From: Kitasatospora phosalacinea | GTDB lineage: Bacteria; Actinomycetota; Actinomycetes; Streptomycetales; Streptomycetaceae | DNA: 38,921 bases | Assembly (NCBI RefSeq): GCF_000717185.1 | Contig: NZ_JNYE01000072.1 | Span: 1 to 38,921 of the forward strand | Direction: 5' to 3' | Shown: in pieces, positions 31,287 through 38,921 of the stretch | How the letters are laid out: every line of letters starts with the position of its first letter | Position numbering within the stretch: the stretch's first letter is position 1 | The notes under the pieces: model-generated | Seen by the model: the letters and a program-made list of their open reading frames with translations, nothing else | Database searches by the model: none | Told to the model about the DNA's origin: nothing | Translations under genes and position numbers: made by a program

Positions 31287-32663
31287 TCACCCCACCTGCT
31301 CCACCGCCCCGTCCGGCTGCACCCCCGCACCGGCCGGGCGGTCAGCAGCCCCCGCGCCCGCCCACCGGCCCGCCGCACCGGCGACCAGGGCCGTGCCGGC
31401 TGCGAAGGCGAGCAGCACCGGCAGGTCCGGCGCTCCGTCGCGGGCAAGGCCGAGGACCGCCCAGCGGGCCAGCGCCCAGCCCGCGGCTGCCAGCCCCGCG
31501 AGCAGGACGACGGCCCGGCCCGGGCCCGCGGTCCGGGCCTGTGGTCGCAGGCGCCGGGCCAGGCGCAGCAGCAGGCCGTCGACCGGGCGGAGCACGACCA
31601 GCAGCCCGCCGAGCAACGCTGCCAGCAGTAGCACCCACACCGGCCGCCAGGCCCACCAGGGCGCCGAGCCGACCTCCGGTTCGGGGGCCAGGTCGGTGAG
31701 GTAGAAGGCTGCTCCGGCGGCCAGCACGGGCACCATGTGCCAGAGGTACAGCGACATGCTGACCCGGCCGAGCGGTTCGACCAGGCGGCCCGCCCGCCGC
31801 CGGGCCCGCAGGGCCCGCTCGGCGTGCGGGGCGAGCAGCAGGCACAGGCCGCACTGGGCGGCCAGCCAGGCCAGCATCGCCAGTGACGGCGGGTCGGTGT
31901 TCGAGACCCCCTCGCCGCTGACCAGGACCAGGCTGACCGGGAACGGCCCGAACCCGACCAGTGCCGCGTACCCGGCGACGCCGCCCGCGGTCAGCGCCGC
32001 CGCGAACGCCGGACGGGCCGTCGGGCCGCCCTCCCGCCAGGCGAGGCCGAGTTGGTAGGCGACGGCCCAGACCAGCAGGTAGTTCAGCAGGCCGACGCGG
32101 TCCGCCCAGCCGGTGTCCGCGCCGAGCACCAGCAGGTCGACACCCGCCCCCGCGGCGGCGAGGACCGCGACCGAGCCCAAGCCCCAATGCCGGTGCAGTG
32201 CGGCCAGCCAGGGCGTCAGCGCGCTGATCGCCAGGTAGACGGGCAGGAACCAGAACTGCATCGCCAGGGCCCACCCGACCATGCCGAGCAGCGCCGGATC
32301 GGCCCCGCACGCCCCTGCGACCGCCAGGCCGCCCAGGGTCGGCACCAGGTACGCGGCGGTGGGCAGCAGCAACCGAAGGGCCCGGCCGCGGATCCAGCCC
32401 GCTGCCGTCCCGCCCCCGGCCCGGCAGCGCTCCCAGGAACCGGCTGCCGCGTAGCCCCCGGCCAGGAAGAACACCGGCATGATCTGGAAGCCCAGGGTCA
32501 GCCACTGCGTCCACGGCACGGTCACCATCAACTCGGGTGCCGTCAAGGCCCCGTCGGGTTCCCGCACCAGGGCGGTGATCAGCCAGTGGCCGAGCACCAC
32601 CAGCACGATCGCCCCCGCGCGCAGCAGGTCCACGTACCTGCTGCGGCCCGTTCCGTCCTCCAC
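31287..32663 (-). CDS. Acyltransferase-3 family membrane protein
   Basis: This is a 458-residue integral membrane protein with about ten helices. The opening RYVDLLRAGAIVLVVLGHWL has the conserved membrane histidine and the R/D-x-L-R-A of acyltransferase-3 (OafA/NodX-like) proteins. FQIMPVFFLAGGYAAAGSW is another family segment. These enzymes move acyl groups to sugars, lipids or peptidoglycan on the outer face. The last 70 residues are hydrophobic and then Pro/Ala/Gly-rich. The GTG at 32663 follows GGGAAGGG. The gene is isolated from neighbours of known pathways, so the acceptor is unknown. Confidence 0.87.
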   Translation of the reverse strand: MEDGTGRSRYVDLLRAGAIVLVVLGHWLITALVREPDGALTAPELMVTVPWTQWLTLGFQIMPVFFLAGGYAAAGSWERCRAGGGTAAGWIRGRALRLLLPTAAYLVPTLGGLAVAGACGADPALLGMVGWALAMQFWFLPVYLAISALTPWLAALHRHWGLGSVAVLAAAGAGVDLLVLGADTGWADRVGLLNYLLVWAVAYQLGLAWREGGPTARPAFAAALTAGGVAGYAALVGFGPFPVSLVLVSGEGVSNTDPPSLAMLAWLAAQCGLCLLLAPHAERALRARRRAGRLVEPLGRVSMSLYLWHMVPVLAAGAAFYLTDLAPEPEVGSAPWWAWRPVWVLLLAALLGGLLVVLRPVDGLLLRLARRLRPQARTAGPGRAVVLLAGLAAAGWALARWAVLGLARDGAPDLPVLLAFAAGTALVAGAAGRWAGAGAADRPAGAGVQPDGAVEQVG

Positions 32664-32835
32664 GCCCTTCCCCCGTCCTCTCCCCGTCTCCCGTACCGGT
32701 CATCATCGCCAGCCGTCCTCCGCGTTCACCGCCCCCGGCACGTTGCGGTTCGGCCACAACCCTCCCTCCGGTCCGCGCCCGCCGGGACCGGCCCTGCCCC
32801 GGGGTGACCGTCCCCATCCGTTCCTCCTCTCCTGC

Positions 32836-32869
32836 GGGGTGTCGGCCCGGTTCGACGGACCGACACCCC
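32836..32869. promoter_or_regulatory. Hairpin in divergent intergenic region
   Basis: GGGGTGTCGG (32836-32845) pairs with CCGACACCCC (32860-32869), with an inner CCG/CGG extension after a one-base bulge on each side. It lies between two divergent genes, so it is not a normal terminator; a leader hairpin or a regulatory site is more likely. Confidence 0.45.
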
Positions 32870-32903
32870 GTCCGGTAATCCGTTTGTCTCCCGGTAACCG
32901 CCC

Positions 32904-32920
32904 TGACAGGCTGCCTGTCA
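32904..32920 (+). promoter_or_regulatory. Inverted repeat overlapping the DUF2087 start
   Basis: TGACAGGCTGCCTGTCA is a perfect 8-1-8 inverted repeat that ends on the A of the ATG at 32920 and contains the only ribosome-site-like AGG. A protein bound here, or an RNA hairpin, would block initiation, so autoregulation or translational control is plausible. Confidence 0.5.
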
Positions 32921-33252
32921 TGTCTGCTCACGAACCGCCGGCCACCCTCGCCGCGTTCTTCACCGATGGCCGTCTGACGTCGATCCCGCGCAAGCCGGCC
33001 CGCCGCACCGCCCTGCTCGAACACCTCGCGCGCACCCTCTTCGACCCCGAGCGCTCGTACACCGAGCAGGAGGTCAACGAGGCCCTGCTCACCGTCCACC
33101 CCGACACCTCCATGCTCCGCCGCTACCTGGTCGAGGCCCTGCTGCTGACCCGCACCCGGGACGGGTCGAGCTACCGCCCGACCGGCACCGCTCCGGCCGA
33201 CGCGCCCGCTGCCCCGGCGGGCCCGGACGGCGCTCAGCCGTCCGCCGCGTAG
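32920..33252 (+). CDS. DUF2087 domain protein
   Basis: This is a 110-residue protein with a DUF2087 domain. The conserved pattern is FFTDGRLTSIPRKPARRTALLEHLARTLFDPERSYTEQEVNEALLTVHPDTSMLRRYLVEALLLTRTRDGSSYR. It looks like a small winged-helix fold (basic helix, then SYTEQEVN, then a beta-hairpin ending in R-T-x-D-G). The domain is often found alone or fused to helix-turn-helix regulators, which fits DNA binding. The carboxy end is a disordered Ala/Pro tail. The perfect repeat over the start codon may be its own site. Its 3' end overlaps the convergent hydrolase gene by 19 bp. Confidence 0.85.
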   Translation: MSAHEPPATLAAFFTDGRLTSIPRKPARRTALLEHLARTLFDPERSYTEQEVNEALLTVHPDTSMLRRYLVEALLLTRTRDGSSYRPTGTAPADAPAAPAGPDGAQPSAA

Positions 33253-34415
33253 CGCCAGAACTCCCGCATCAGCGGCGGCGGGGTGGGGCTGGTCATCTCC
33301 CGCTGGGTGAGGAGCACCGTCACCAGCCCGGTCGACCGCACCACGTGCGCTGCGGTGCCGGTGCCGCCGACCCAGCCGTAGCGGCCCGGTACGTTCCACG
33401 GCTCGCGGCGGGCCACGTCCACCGAGCCGCCGTACCCCCAGCCCTGCCCCTCCAGGAAGAGTTCGCTGTCCGCACGCTGGCGCTCCGTCAGGTGGTCGGT
33501 GGTCATCAGCCGCACCGCGCCGAAGGAGAGCACCCGCCGCCCGTCCTCGGCGCGGCCGCCCGCGCGCAGCATCCGCAGGAACGTGAACACGTCGTCGAGC
33601 GTGGACACCAGGCCGCCGGCCCCGGACGGGAACGGGGGCGGGGTGCTCCACTGGCCGTCCGGTGGGTCGGCCACCTCCAGCGTGCCGTCGGGGGTCGGAC
33701 GGTACAGCGGGCCCAGGCGGCCGGGTGGCGCGTGGAAGGCCGTGTCGGGCATGCCCAGGGGGTCGAACAGCCGCTCCTCCAGCACCTGGTCGAGCGGTTG
33801 GCCGGTCGCCCTGGCGACCAGGACGCCCTGGATGTCCGAGCAGGTGTTGTACAGCCAGGCCTCGCCGGGCTGGTGGAGCATCGGGATCCCCGCCAGGAGG
33901 GCCGTCCACTCCTCGGGCGGGACGACCTGCTGCGGCTGCGGCGGCCCCTGCCCGAGCTCCGTGACCAGCGGGGCCAGCGCGGGCAGGGTGAAGTCCGCCG
34001 GGAAGCCGTAGCCGGCCCGCGACTCCAGCACGTCCCGCACCGTGAACGGCCGGTCGGCCGGGACGGTGTCCGTCACCGGGGCGCCCGGGGCCCGCACCAC
34101 GCGCCGGTCGGCCAGCTCCGGCAGCCAGCGCTCGACCGGGTCGTCCAGCGCGAGCACCCCGTCGTCGACCAACTGGAGCACCGCCGCGGCCGTGACGGGC
34201 TTGCCCACCGAGGCGATCCGCACCGGCGACTCCCTGCCCAACTCGCCCGCGGCGGCCGTCTCGACCTGCCCCTCGCGGGCGACCAGGGCGACCGCCCCGG
34301 GCACCGCCCCGGCTGCGACCCAGCGGTCCAACAGCGCCTGCAGGCCGCCCGCACCGTGCGGTCCGCTCCCCGCGCGCAGCTCGCCCGCCCCGCGCACCTC
34401 GTGCACCTCGCGCAT
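33234..34415 (-). CDS. Serine hydrolase, beta-lactamase / EstB-like family
   Basis: This 393-residue protein has the class-C-like beta-lactamase fold. The nucleophile motif is Ser69-x-x-Lys72 in RIASVGKPVT, and Tyr189 lies in GEAWLYNTCSD at the Y-x-N/T position. GWVGGTGTAAHV near the end is the H/K-T-G-like third box. There is no signal peptide, so the protein is probably a cytoplasmic esterase or D-amino-acid amidase relative rather than a secreted lactamase. AAAGGGGA sets the ATG at 34415. A longer upstream frame runs through the tandem repeats but has no ribosome site. It diverges from the DHFR-like gene and converges with the DUF2087 gene. Confidence 0.88.
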   Translation of the reverse strand: MREVHEVRGAGELRAGSGPHGAGGLQALLDRWVAAGAVPGAVALVAREGQVETAAAGELGRESPVRIASVGKPVTAAAVLQLVDDGVLALDDPVERWLPELADRRVVRAPGAPVTDTVPADRPFTVRDVLESRAGYGFPADFTLPALAPLVTELGQGPPQPQQVVPPEEWTALLAGIPMLHQPGEAWLYNTCSDIQGVLVARATGQPLDQVLEERLFDPLGMPDTAFHAPPGRLGPLYRPTPDGTLEVADPPDGQWSTPPPFPSGAGGLVSTLDDVFTFLRMLRAGGRAEDGRRVLSFGAVRLMTTDHLTERQRADSELFLEGQGWGYGGSVDVARREPWNVPGRYGWVGGTGTAAHVVRSTGLVTVLLTQREMTSPTPPPLMREFWRYAADG

Positions 34416-34514
34416 GTCGGTCCCCTTTCGACAGCGGTGCCCGATCGGCACCGTCCGTACCTTCTGTCTCCTGTTGAGAAGAGTGTGCCCGGCCCCCGTC
34501 GCCCACCCACCCGA

Positions 34515-34617
34515 CGATCGGATGCCGTTCGCACACCGATCGGTTGACGACCCGTCAGACGATCGGTTGACCCCGGTGTCAGACGACCCGTCAGACGATC
34601 GGTTGACCCCGGTGTCA
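34515..34617. promoter_or_regulatory. CGATCGG repeat array in divergent promoter region
   Basis: CGATCGG occurs at 34515-34521, 34537-34543, 34560-34566 and 34596-34602. The last three are in the longer form CGATCGGTTGAC, and an inverted GTCAACCGAT is at the right end. A fifth CGATCGG lies in GGTGCC-CGATC-GGCACC at 34436-34452. The cluster sits between the divergent serine hydrolase and reductase genes and looks like iterated binding sites. Confidence 0.5.
34546..34617. repeat. Two 36-bp tandem repeats
   Basis: Positions 34546-34581 and 34582-34617 are identical and adjacent. Each carries one CGATCGGTTGAC. The doubling extends the putative binding-site array. Confidence 0.85.
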
Positions 34618-34734
34618 ACCGATGGATGCTTTTCCGCGGCACGCGCACCCGCCGCCCTCCGCTTCCGCCGTCCGGGTGCCGGGCGCGAGTAGCGTGACCC
34701 GCGCCCTTGACCGCCGCTGGTCCCGGAGGTTTCG

Positions 34735-35295
34735 ATGTCCGACCTGGTGTTGATGATGTCCGTGTCGATCGACGGCTGTTTCGCCGGTCCCGACGGCGAG
34801 CTGGGCTGGCAGCTCATCGACGACGAGCTGCACGAGCACTTCAACCGCCGACTGGCCGCGATGAGCGGCTTCCTCGACGGCCGCGTCACGTACCAACTGA
34901 TGGCCGACTACTGGCCCACCGCCGACCAGGACCCGACCAGTACCCCGCCGGTGGTCGAGTTCGCCCGGATCTGGCGGGAGATGCCGAAGACGGTCTTCTC
35001 CCGCACCCTCGACCACGCCGACTGGAACACCACGATCGCCCGCACCGTCGACCCCCGGGAGATCACCGCGCTCAAGTCCTCCTCCGCATCCGATCTGGCC
35101 GTCGGCGGCGCCGTCCTCGCCGCCGAACTCCGCCGGCTGGACCTGATCGACGAGTACAGCCTCTACGTCCACCCGGTGGTGCTGGGCCGCGGCCGCCCGC
35201 TGTTCCCGCCCTCCGACACCCGCACCGACCTGGTGCTCGCCGAGAGGCGCACCTTCGACAGTGGCGTCATGCTGCTCCGCTACCTGCGCCGCTGA
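34735..35295 (+). CDS. Dihydrofolate reductase / RibD C-terminal family protein
   Basis: This 186-residue protein has the RibD-C/DHFR-like reductase fold. Family features are LVLMMSVSIDGCFAGPDGELGW at the start, GRVTYQLMADYWP after the first third, PKTVFSRTLDHADWNTT, and DLAVGGAVLAAELRRLDLIDEYSLYVHPVVLGRGRPLF near the end. These proteins bind NADPH in the V-G-G-A loop and reduce varied substrates; most actinobacterial copies are uncharacterised. GGAGG lies 6 nt before the ATG. It has its own promoter region shared with the divergent serine hydrolase. Confidence 0.9.
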   Translation: MSDLVLMMSVSIDGCFAGPDGELGWQLIDDELHEHFNRRLAAMSGFLDGRVTYQLMADYWPTADQDPTSTPPVVEFARIWREMPKTVFSRTLDHADWNTTIARTVDPREITALKSSSASDLAVGGAVLAAELRRLDLIDEYSLYVHPVVLGRGRPLFPPSDTRTDLVLAERRTFDSGVMLLRYLRR

Positions 35296-35409
35296 CCCCG
35301 CCCCGGCCGTGCACCGCCCGCACAGCCGGCACCCGTACCCGCACCCGCACCCGACCGCAGGAGGCGACCACTGCACCGCAGGACACCGGAAGCCGGACAC
35401 CGGACCTCG

Positions 35410-37026
35410 TCACGGCGTGCCCGGCGCCTGCGAGGCACCCGCGGGCGCCCCGGCGGACCCGGCCGAACTCCCGTTCCCCGACGCCCCGCCCGAGCCCGAG
35501 CCCGCGCCGCCGCCCGGCGAGCCGGCCGGACCGGACGAGCCGGAGTGGCCGGGCGAGCCCGAGCCGCCGCCGGACCCGGGCGCCGAGGACGCCCCGGAGG
35601 CGGGGGCCGAGGAGGAGCCCCCGGAGGGCTTGCCCGTCCCGGACTGGCTGCCGGACGGACCCGAGCCGGACGCGCCGGGCGAGGCCGACCCGTCGGTTCC
35701 GCCCGTCCCGCCCGCGGGGCGGTCGAACTGACGGCCCGTCGCCTGGTCCACCAGCACGATCCGGTTCACCGGCGCCGGTGCGGGCTGCACCGTCACCACC
35801 CCGTCCGGGTGGAACGAGGACCAGGCCGTCCCGGTGTACGTGCCGCCCGTACCGCTCGGCGGCGTCAGCGGGTTGCCGCAGGCGCAGCGCACCCGCGGCA
35901 CGCCCTGGTTGTCGACCAGCACGGCCGTCCCGGACTGCAGGACGGCCTGGTAGGGGGTGGCCTGCCCGTTCTCGTAGCCGTGGTTGGTGACCCGGGTGTC
36001 CTGGCGGAGCACCACGGGCGTCAGTCCGCTGAGGTAGCCGTTGATCTGCGAGCTGTCGATGCCCTCGACGCCGGCCCAGGCCCGGGCCTTGTCGGTGTTG
36101 GCGGCGAGGTACGCGGAGAGCTTCGGCACGTCGCAGCTGGCGACCTCTCGGGTCCCGCCGTACAGGCCGGGCTGGTCGCCGTTCACGGTGCCGCCGGACG
36201 CGGTCGGGCTCCCGACGGTCGGGGACTGGGCGGAACCCGCGGCCGAGGTGGCGCCGCTGGGGGAGGCCGAGGCGGGCGCACTGCCGTTGGCGACCGAGTC
36301 CGTGAAGGGCTCCTGCCCGGAGGCGGACACCGGCTGCATCTCGACGGCCTGCGCACTGCTGCCGCCGCCCGAGCCGCCGGTGGCGACCACGCCGAGTGCG
36401 ATGCCCAGCCCGGCGACGAGGACCGCCCCGGCGAGCACCGGCCCCCTCCGCCACCACGGCCTCCCCCCTCCCCCGCCGTCACCGGACGACGCCCCGCCCC
36501 CGGCCGTCGGCCGTCCGCCGCTCGGCGGCCCGCCCCCGGCCGAGGCTCCGCCACCGCCCGGTGGCACCCCGCTGCCCGAACCCCCCGCAGCCTCCGAACT
36601 CCCCGAAGCGGCCGAACTCCCCGAAGCGGCCGACGGACGCAGCCCGCCCGCCGACAGCGGCCCGGACGGCGGCCCCGCCGGCCCGGCCTCGCCCCCGGAA
36701 GCCGCCGCACCACCGACACCGACGCCGAACGCGCCTCCGACCGGCGCCGCACCGCCCGCCCCGCTCCCGGTCGGCGGCCGCACCACCTCCGTGGGCTGCG
36801 GCGCCCCGGCCGGCGCTCCGCCCCCGCTCCCCGCACCGGGCCCGTCCGCACCGCTCGCCCGCTCCACCAGCTCGGTCGGCGGCCCGGCCGAACCGTCCAC
36901 CAGCTCGGTGGGGCGGTGTGGCGGCGGGGCCTGGGCATCGCCGTTCTCGTTGCCCGGTCCTTCGAGCCCGGGTTCGGGTTCGGGTTCGGGTTCTTCAGGC
37001 TGCCGGGGCGTCGGCTGCTCGGTCAC
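35410..37026 (-). CDS. DUF6777-type membrane protein with Pro/Gly-rich tails
   Basis: This 538-residue protein has a cytoplasmic low-complexity amino half (Pro, Gly, Ser, Ala) that contains three PTELV/PTEVV motifs. One membrane helix follows (RRGPVLAGAVLVAGLGIALGVVAT). The extracytoplasmic domain has QPGLYGGTREVASCDVPKLSAYL, INGYLSGLTPVVLRQDTRVTNHGY and VPRVRCACGNPLTPP, which I recall as the DUF6777 pattern of streptomycetes. Four cysteines (one in the SCDV segment, two in CAC) could form disulfides. The last 100 residues are again Gly/Ser/Pro-rich. The GTG at 37026 follows GGGAGGCAG. Its role is unknown. Repeated PTELV sites in a Thr-rich context suggest phosphorylation, but this is inference. 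Confidence 0.75.
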   Translation of the reverse strand: MTEQPTPRQPEEPEPEPEPGLEGPGNENGDAQAPPPHRPTELVDGSAGPPTELVERASGADGPGAGSGGGAPAGAPQPTEVVRPPTGSGAGGAAPVGGAFGVGVGGAAASGGEAGPAGPPSGPLSAGGLRPSAASGSSAASGSSEAAGGSGSGVPPGGGGASAGGGPPSGGRPTAGGGASSGDGGGGGRPWWRRGPVLAGAVLVAGLGIALGVVATGGSGGGSSAQAVEMQPVSASGQEPFTDSVANGSAPASASPSGATSAAGSAQSPTVGSPTASGGTVNGDQPGLYGGTREVASCDVPKLSAYLAANTDKARAWAGVEGIDSSQINGYLSGLTPVVLRQDTRVTNHGYENGQATPYQAVLQSGTAVLVDNQGVPRVRCACGNPLTPPSGTGGTYTGTAWSSFHPDGVVTVQPAPAPVNRIVLVDQATGRQFDRPAGGTGGTDGSASPGASGSGPSGSQSGTGKPSGGSSSAPASGASSAPGSGGGSGSPGHSGSSGPAGSPGGGAGSGSGGASGNGSSAGSAGAPAGASQAPGTP

Positions 37027-37261
37027 GGGACTGCCTCCCGGTCGGACTCCCCCGAGTCCACGTGCGCACCCACCATTGTCCGCCCGCCCCTCCGAACGCG
37101 CCCCTCCGAACCCGCCCCTCCGCAACCCGGGCTCCCCGGACCCGGCCGCCCCACCGCCCGAGGCACTCCCGTCTGCGGCGACTCGCCGTCCGTCGCGCCC
37201 TGTCGGAAGCTGGAAAGGTCGGCCGGTCCGGGCCGACGCCGGGGAAGCGCTCGAAGGGCCG

Positions 37262-38632
37262 GTGAGGCGCGTGTCTGGTGCCGCCACTCCTGCGAACCCC
37301 CGCCAACCCTCGCCACCGCGCTCCCCTGCGCCCTCCTCCCCGTCCGATCGGCTGTCCGCGCCCGTGGCCGTCGTGGTCTCCGCGCTGGTGACGGTGGCGG
37401 GGTCGCTCGCGGCGATGGCGGTGGTGGCTGCGCTCGGCCTGTGGCTGGCGGGCGCGGACGAACTGCCGGGCGGCGGTTTCGGCCCGGTGCTGGCGGCGAC
37501 GCTGCTGATGGCGCTGGGCGCGCCGGCGCAGTTGGAGGGCGGTGCGGCCTTCGTGGCGGCCGCGCAGGGCGGGATCGCGGCGATGCCGTTGTCGGTGACG
37601 CTGGTGGGGGCGCTGGTGGCGGCGTACCTGTTCCTGCGTCCGTTGCGTCGGCACGCGGTGGTGGGCGGGCGGTTGCTGCTGGCCCGGGTACTGGCGCTGG
37701 CGGCCTGCTGGGTGGTGGCGGTGCTGCTGCTGTCGGCGGCGGCGCGGCACTCCTTCACGGTGTCGACGGGTGAGCCGCTGCTCGACGAGTTGGGCGGGGC
37801 GTTCGGTGCGGCGCCGGTGGTGGGGTTCCGGGTGGATCCCGGTCCGGCGGTGGGTTTCGGCCTGCTGTGGTTGGCGGTGGTGGTGCTGTTGGCGCTGGCG
37901 GCTTCGCGCCGGGCGCCGTTGCCGACCGCCCTGGTGCGCTGGCACGGCACGCTGCGGCCGACGGTGCACGCGGTGCTGGTGCTGCTGCTGGTGTACGTGG
38001 TGCTGGCGCTGGTGGGGGGTCTGGTGGCGGTGGTGACGGGGAGCGAGCCGCGGGAGACGTTGGCGGTGGTCTTCCTGGGGCTGCCGAACCTGGCCTGGTT
38101 GGCGTTCGGCGTGGGCCTGGGCGCGTCCTGGCACGGCCACGTCACGAACAGTCTGGGCCTGCCGTTCCCGCACCCGCTGGCGGCGGTGCTGCGTTCCGGG
38201 CAGGACGTGACGCTGGACCTGGGCGCGTTGGCGGAGCAGAACGGCTGGGCGTGGCTGCTGCTGCCGCTGGCGGCGCTGCTGGTGCTGGCGGCGGGTGCGG
38301 TGTCGGTGGCCCGGACGCGTCCGGTGCTGCCGGTGTGGCGGTCGGCCGCGCAGTGGGCGGTGGTGCTGGCGCTGGCGGTGCTGGCGGTCGGGCTGGTGAC
38401 GCGGGTGTCGGCGGTGTTCGGGTTGTCGCTGCTGGGCCTGGGCGGCGGGGGCCGGACGGTGCTGGAGCCGGACCTGCTGACGGCGGTGCCGATCGCCGCG
38501 GGCTGGGGCGCGCTGGCCGGTCTGCTGGGCGCGCTGCTCGCCCGCCGCTCCCGGCGCCACGGCGCGGCCCCGCCCGGTACCGCCGCCGGGCAGGGGCCGA
38601 CGGCGGACCGGCCGGGACCCCGGAACCGCTAG
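37262..38632 (+). CDS. Streptophobe-family membrane protein
   Basis: This 456-residue polytopic protein has a Pro/Ser-rich amino terminus and about ten hydrophobic helices. Recurring landmarks are GGFGPVLAATLLMALGAPAQLEGG, LVAAYLFLRPLRRHAVVGGRLLLAR, LPNLAWLAFGVGLGASWHG and AVPIAAGWGALAGLLGALLARRSRR. This matches streptophobe proteins, a streptomycete-specific membrane family with no known function. GAAGGG about 7 nt upstream sets the GTG at 37262. It diverges from the DUF6777-type gene across 235 bp, and this gene pair commonly shares a locus in related genomes as far as I recall. Confidence 0.78.
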   Translation: MRRVSGAATPANPRQPSPPRSPAPSSPSDRLSAPVAVVVSALVTVAGSLAAMAVVAALGLWLAGADELPGGGFGPVLAATLLMALGAPAQLEGGAAFVAAAQGGIAAMPLSVTLVGALVAAYLFLRPLRRHAVVGGRLLLARVLALAACWVVAVLLLSAAARHSFTVSTGEPLLDELGGAFGAAPVVGFRVDPGPAVGFGLLWLAVVVLLALAASRRAPLPTALVRWHGTLRPTVHAVLVLLLVYVVLALVGGLVAVVTGSEPRETLAVVFLGLPNLAWLAFGVGLGASWHGHVTNSLGLPFPHPLAAVLRSGQDVTLDLGALAEQNGWAWLLLPLAALLVLAAGAVSVARTRPVLPVWRSAAQWAVVLALAVLAVGLVTRVSAVFGLSLLGLGGGGRTVLEPDLLTAVPIAAGWGALAGLLGALLARRSRRHGAAPPGTAAGQGPTADRPGPRNR

Positions 38633-38794
38633 CGTCCAGGGGGCGGGACCGGCCGGGAACCACTGGCGTCCGGTCAGCCGTCGATGCGGTGCTGGGCCCA
38701 GCAGGGCGCCGGGTCGACGGTGGTCGCGGCCTGCGCGGCGGCCCTGGACTCGGCGGTGGTGGAGGTCCCGTACCGCTGCGCGGCCGCGCACCGC

Positions 38795-38921
38795 TCAGGG
38801 TTCGAACACCGGCCGGGCCCAGTCGGGCGGCAGCGGCGGCCGCCCCTCCCGGGAGGCTCCGCGCACCGCCCTCCCCGCTCCCGCTCCCGCTCCCGTCCCC
38901 GCCCCCGCCCCCGCCCCCGCC
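38795..38921 (-). CDS. Partial C-terminal coding fragment (runs off window)
   Basis: On the minus strand this frame ends in a stop at 38797-38795. Reading back, the residues are REGRPPLPPDWARPVFEP preceded by an Ala-Gly/Gly-Ala repeat that continues to the window edge. Third positions are mostly G or C, and the tail looks like a real protein end with a low-complexity linker before it. The function and the rest of the gene lie outside the window. Confidence 0.35.
   Translation of the reverse strand, partial: AGAGAGAGTGAGAGAGRAVRGASREGRPPLPPDWARPVFEP
38880..38921. repeat. CCGCTC / CCCGCC hexamer tract at window edge
   Basis: The last 42 bp are hexameric repeats that encode the Gly-Ala linker of the partial minus-strand gene. 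Such tracts are prone to assembly breaks, which may be why the window ends here. Confidence 0.6.

Noticed and set aside
34416..34889. Amino-terminal extension of the serine hydrolase through the repeat array
   Set aside because: It reads Ser/Gly/Arg repeats from the 36-bp units and has no start signal. AAAGGGGA at 34420-34427 marks the true start.
38674..38800. A minus-strand frame ending in a plausible AQHRIDG tail just before the partial gene
   Set aside because: It has G/C third positions and a protein-like look (CAAAQRYGTSTTAESRA), but no start codon can be found in frame, and it would overlap the partial gene. It could be a frameshifted piece or an assembly error.

Overview
This window comes from a very high-GC actinomycete chromosome, almost certainly a member of the Streptomycetaceae (Streptomyces or Kitasatospora type). 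The evidence is G/C in nearly every codon third position, GTG starts, many lipobox proteins, DasR-type operators before chitin genes, a c-di-AMP riboswitch before an Rpf gene, a SpoIIE-type PP2C phosphatase and a streptophobe-family membrane protein. No rRNA, tRNA, CRISPR array, transposase or phage gene was seen. All assignments come from reading the sequence and recalling protein families; no database search was run.

Layout. Positions 100-2900 hold envelope genes: an M15-like zinc peptidase lipoprotein, a second lipoprotein, a small conserved-looking ORF and a dual-specificity phosphatase. A convergent choice-of-anchor-A surface protein with an LPATG-type sorting tail follows (3031-4413). 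Positions 4900-12300 form a chitin-use region: an AA10 lytic polysaccharide monooxygenase, a CBM2-FnIII-GH18 chitinase and a GH18-CBM5/12 chitinase, each preceded by a DasR-like operator placed on a plausible promoter. A divergent DHA2 exporter/TetR pair with its own operators sits between the chitinases.

From 12.3 to 17.5 kb come an orphan ATP-synthase b-subunit homologue, a DinB/DUF664 protein, glyA behind a ZTP riboswitch, ppnP, and an MFS exporter whose stop codon overlaps the start of an MFS C-terminal remnant. From 17.8 to 22.6 kb come rpfA behind a ydaO (c-di-AMP) riboswitch, a CapA-like lipoprotein, an AurF-type diiron oxygenase with a promoter/operator, and an RluA-type pseudouridine synthase. 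A PAS-PAS-GAF-GAF-SpoIIE-HATPase protein (22.7-25.8 kb) contains a 69-bp exact internal duplication. Next is a small secreted protein made of 13 heptads with a His-rich amino terminus.

From 26.5 to 30.1 kb a minus-strand operon encodes a glutamine-synthetase-like ligase, an aldehyde dehydrogenase and an SDR, which fits gamma-glutamylation-based amine catabolism. The remainder holds a double-GNAT protein, an acyltransferase-3 membrane protein, a DUF2087 protein, a serine beta-lactamase-like hydrolase, a DHFR/RibD-like reductase with an intervening CGATCGG repeat array, and a divergent pair formed by a DUF6777-type proline/glycine-rich membrane protein and a streptophobe protein. A C-terminal coding fragment appears to run off the right edge.

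The best-supported integrated system is the three-gene DasR-controlled chitin set. The least explained items are the heptad-repeat secreted protein, the orphan b-subunit, and the CGATCGG array between divergent genes.
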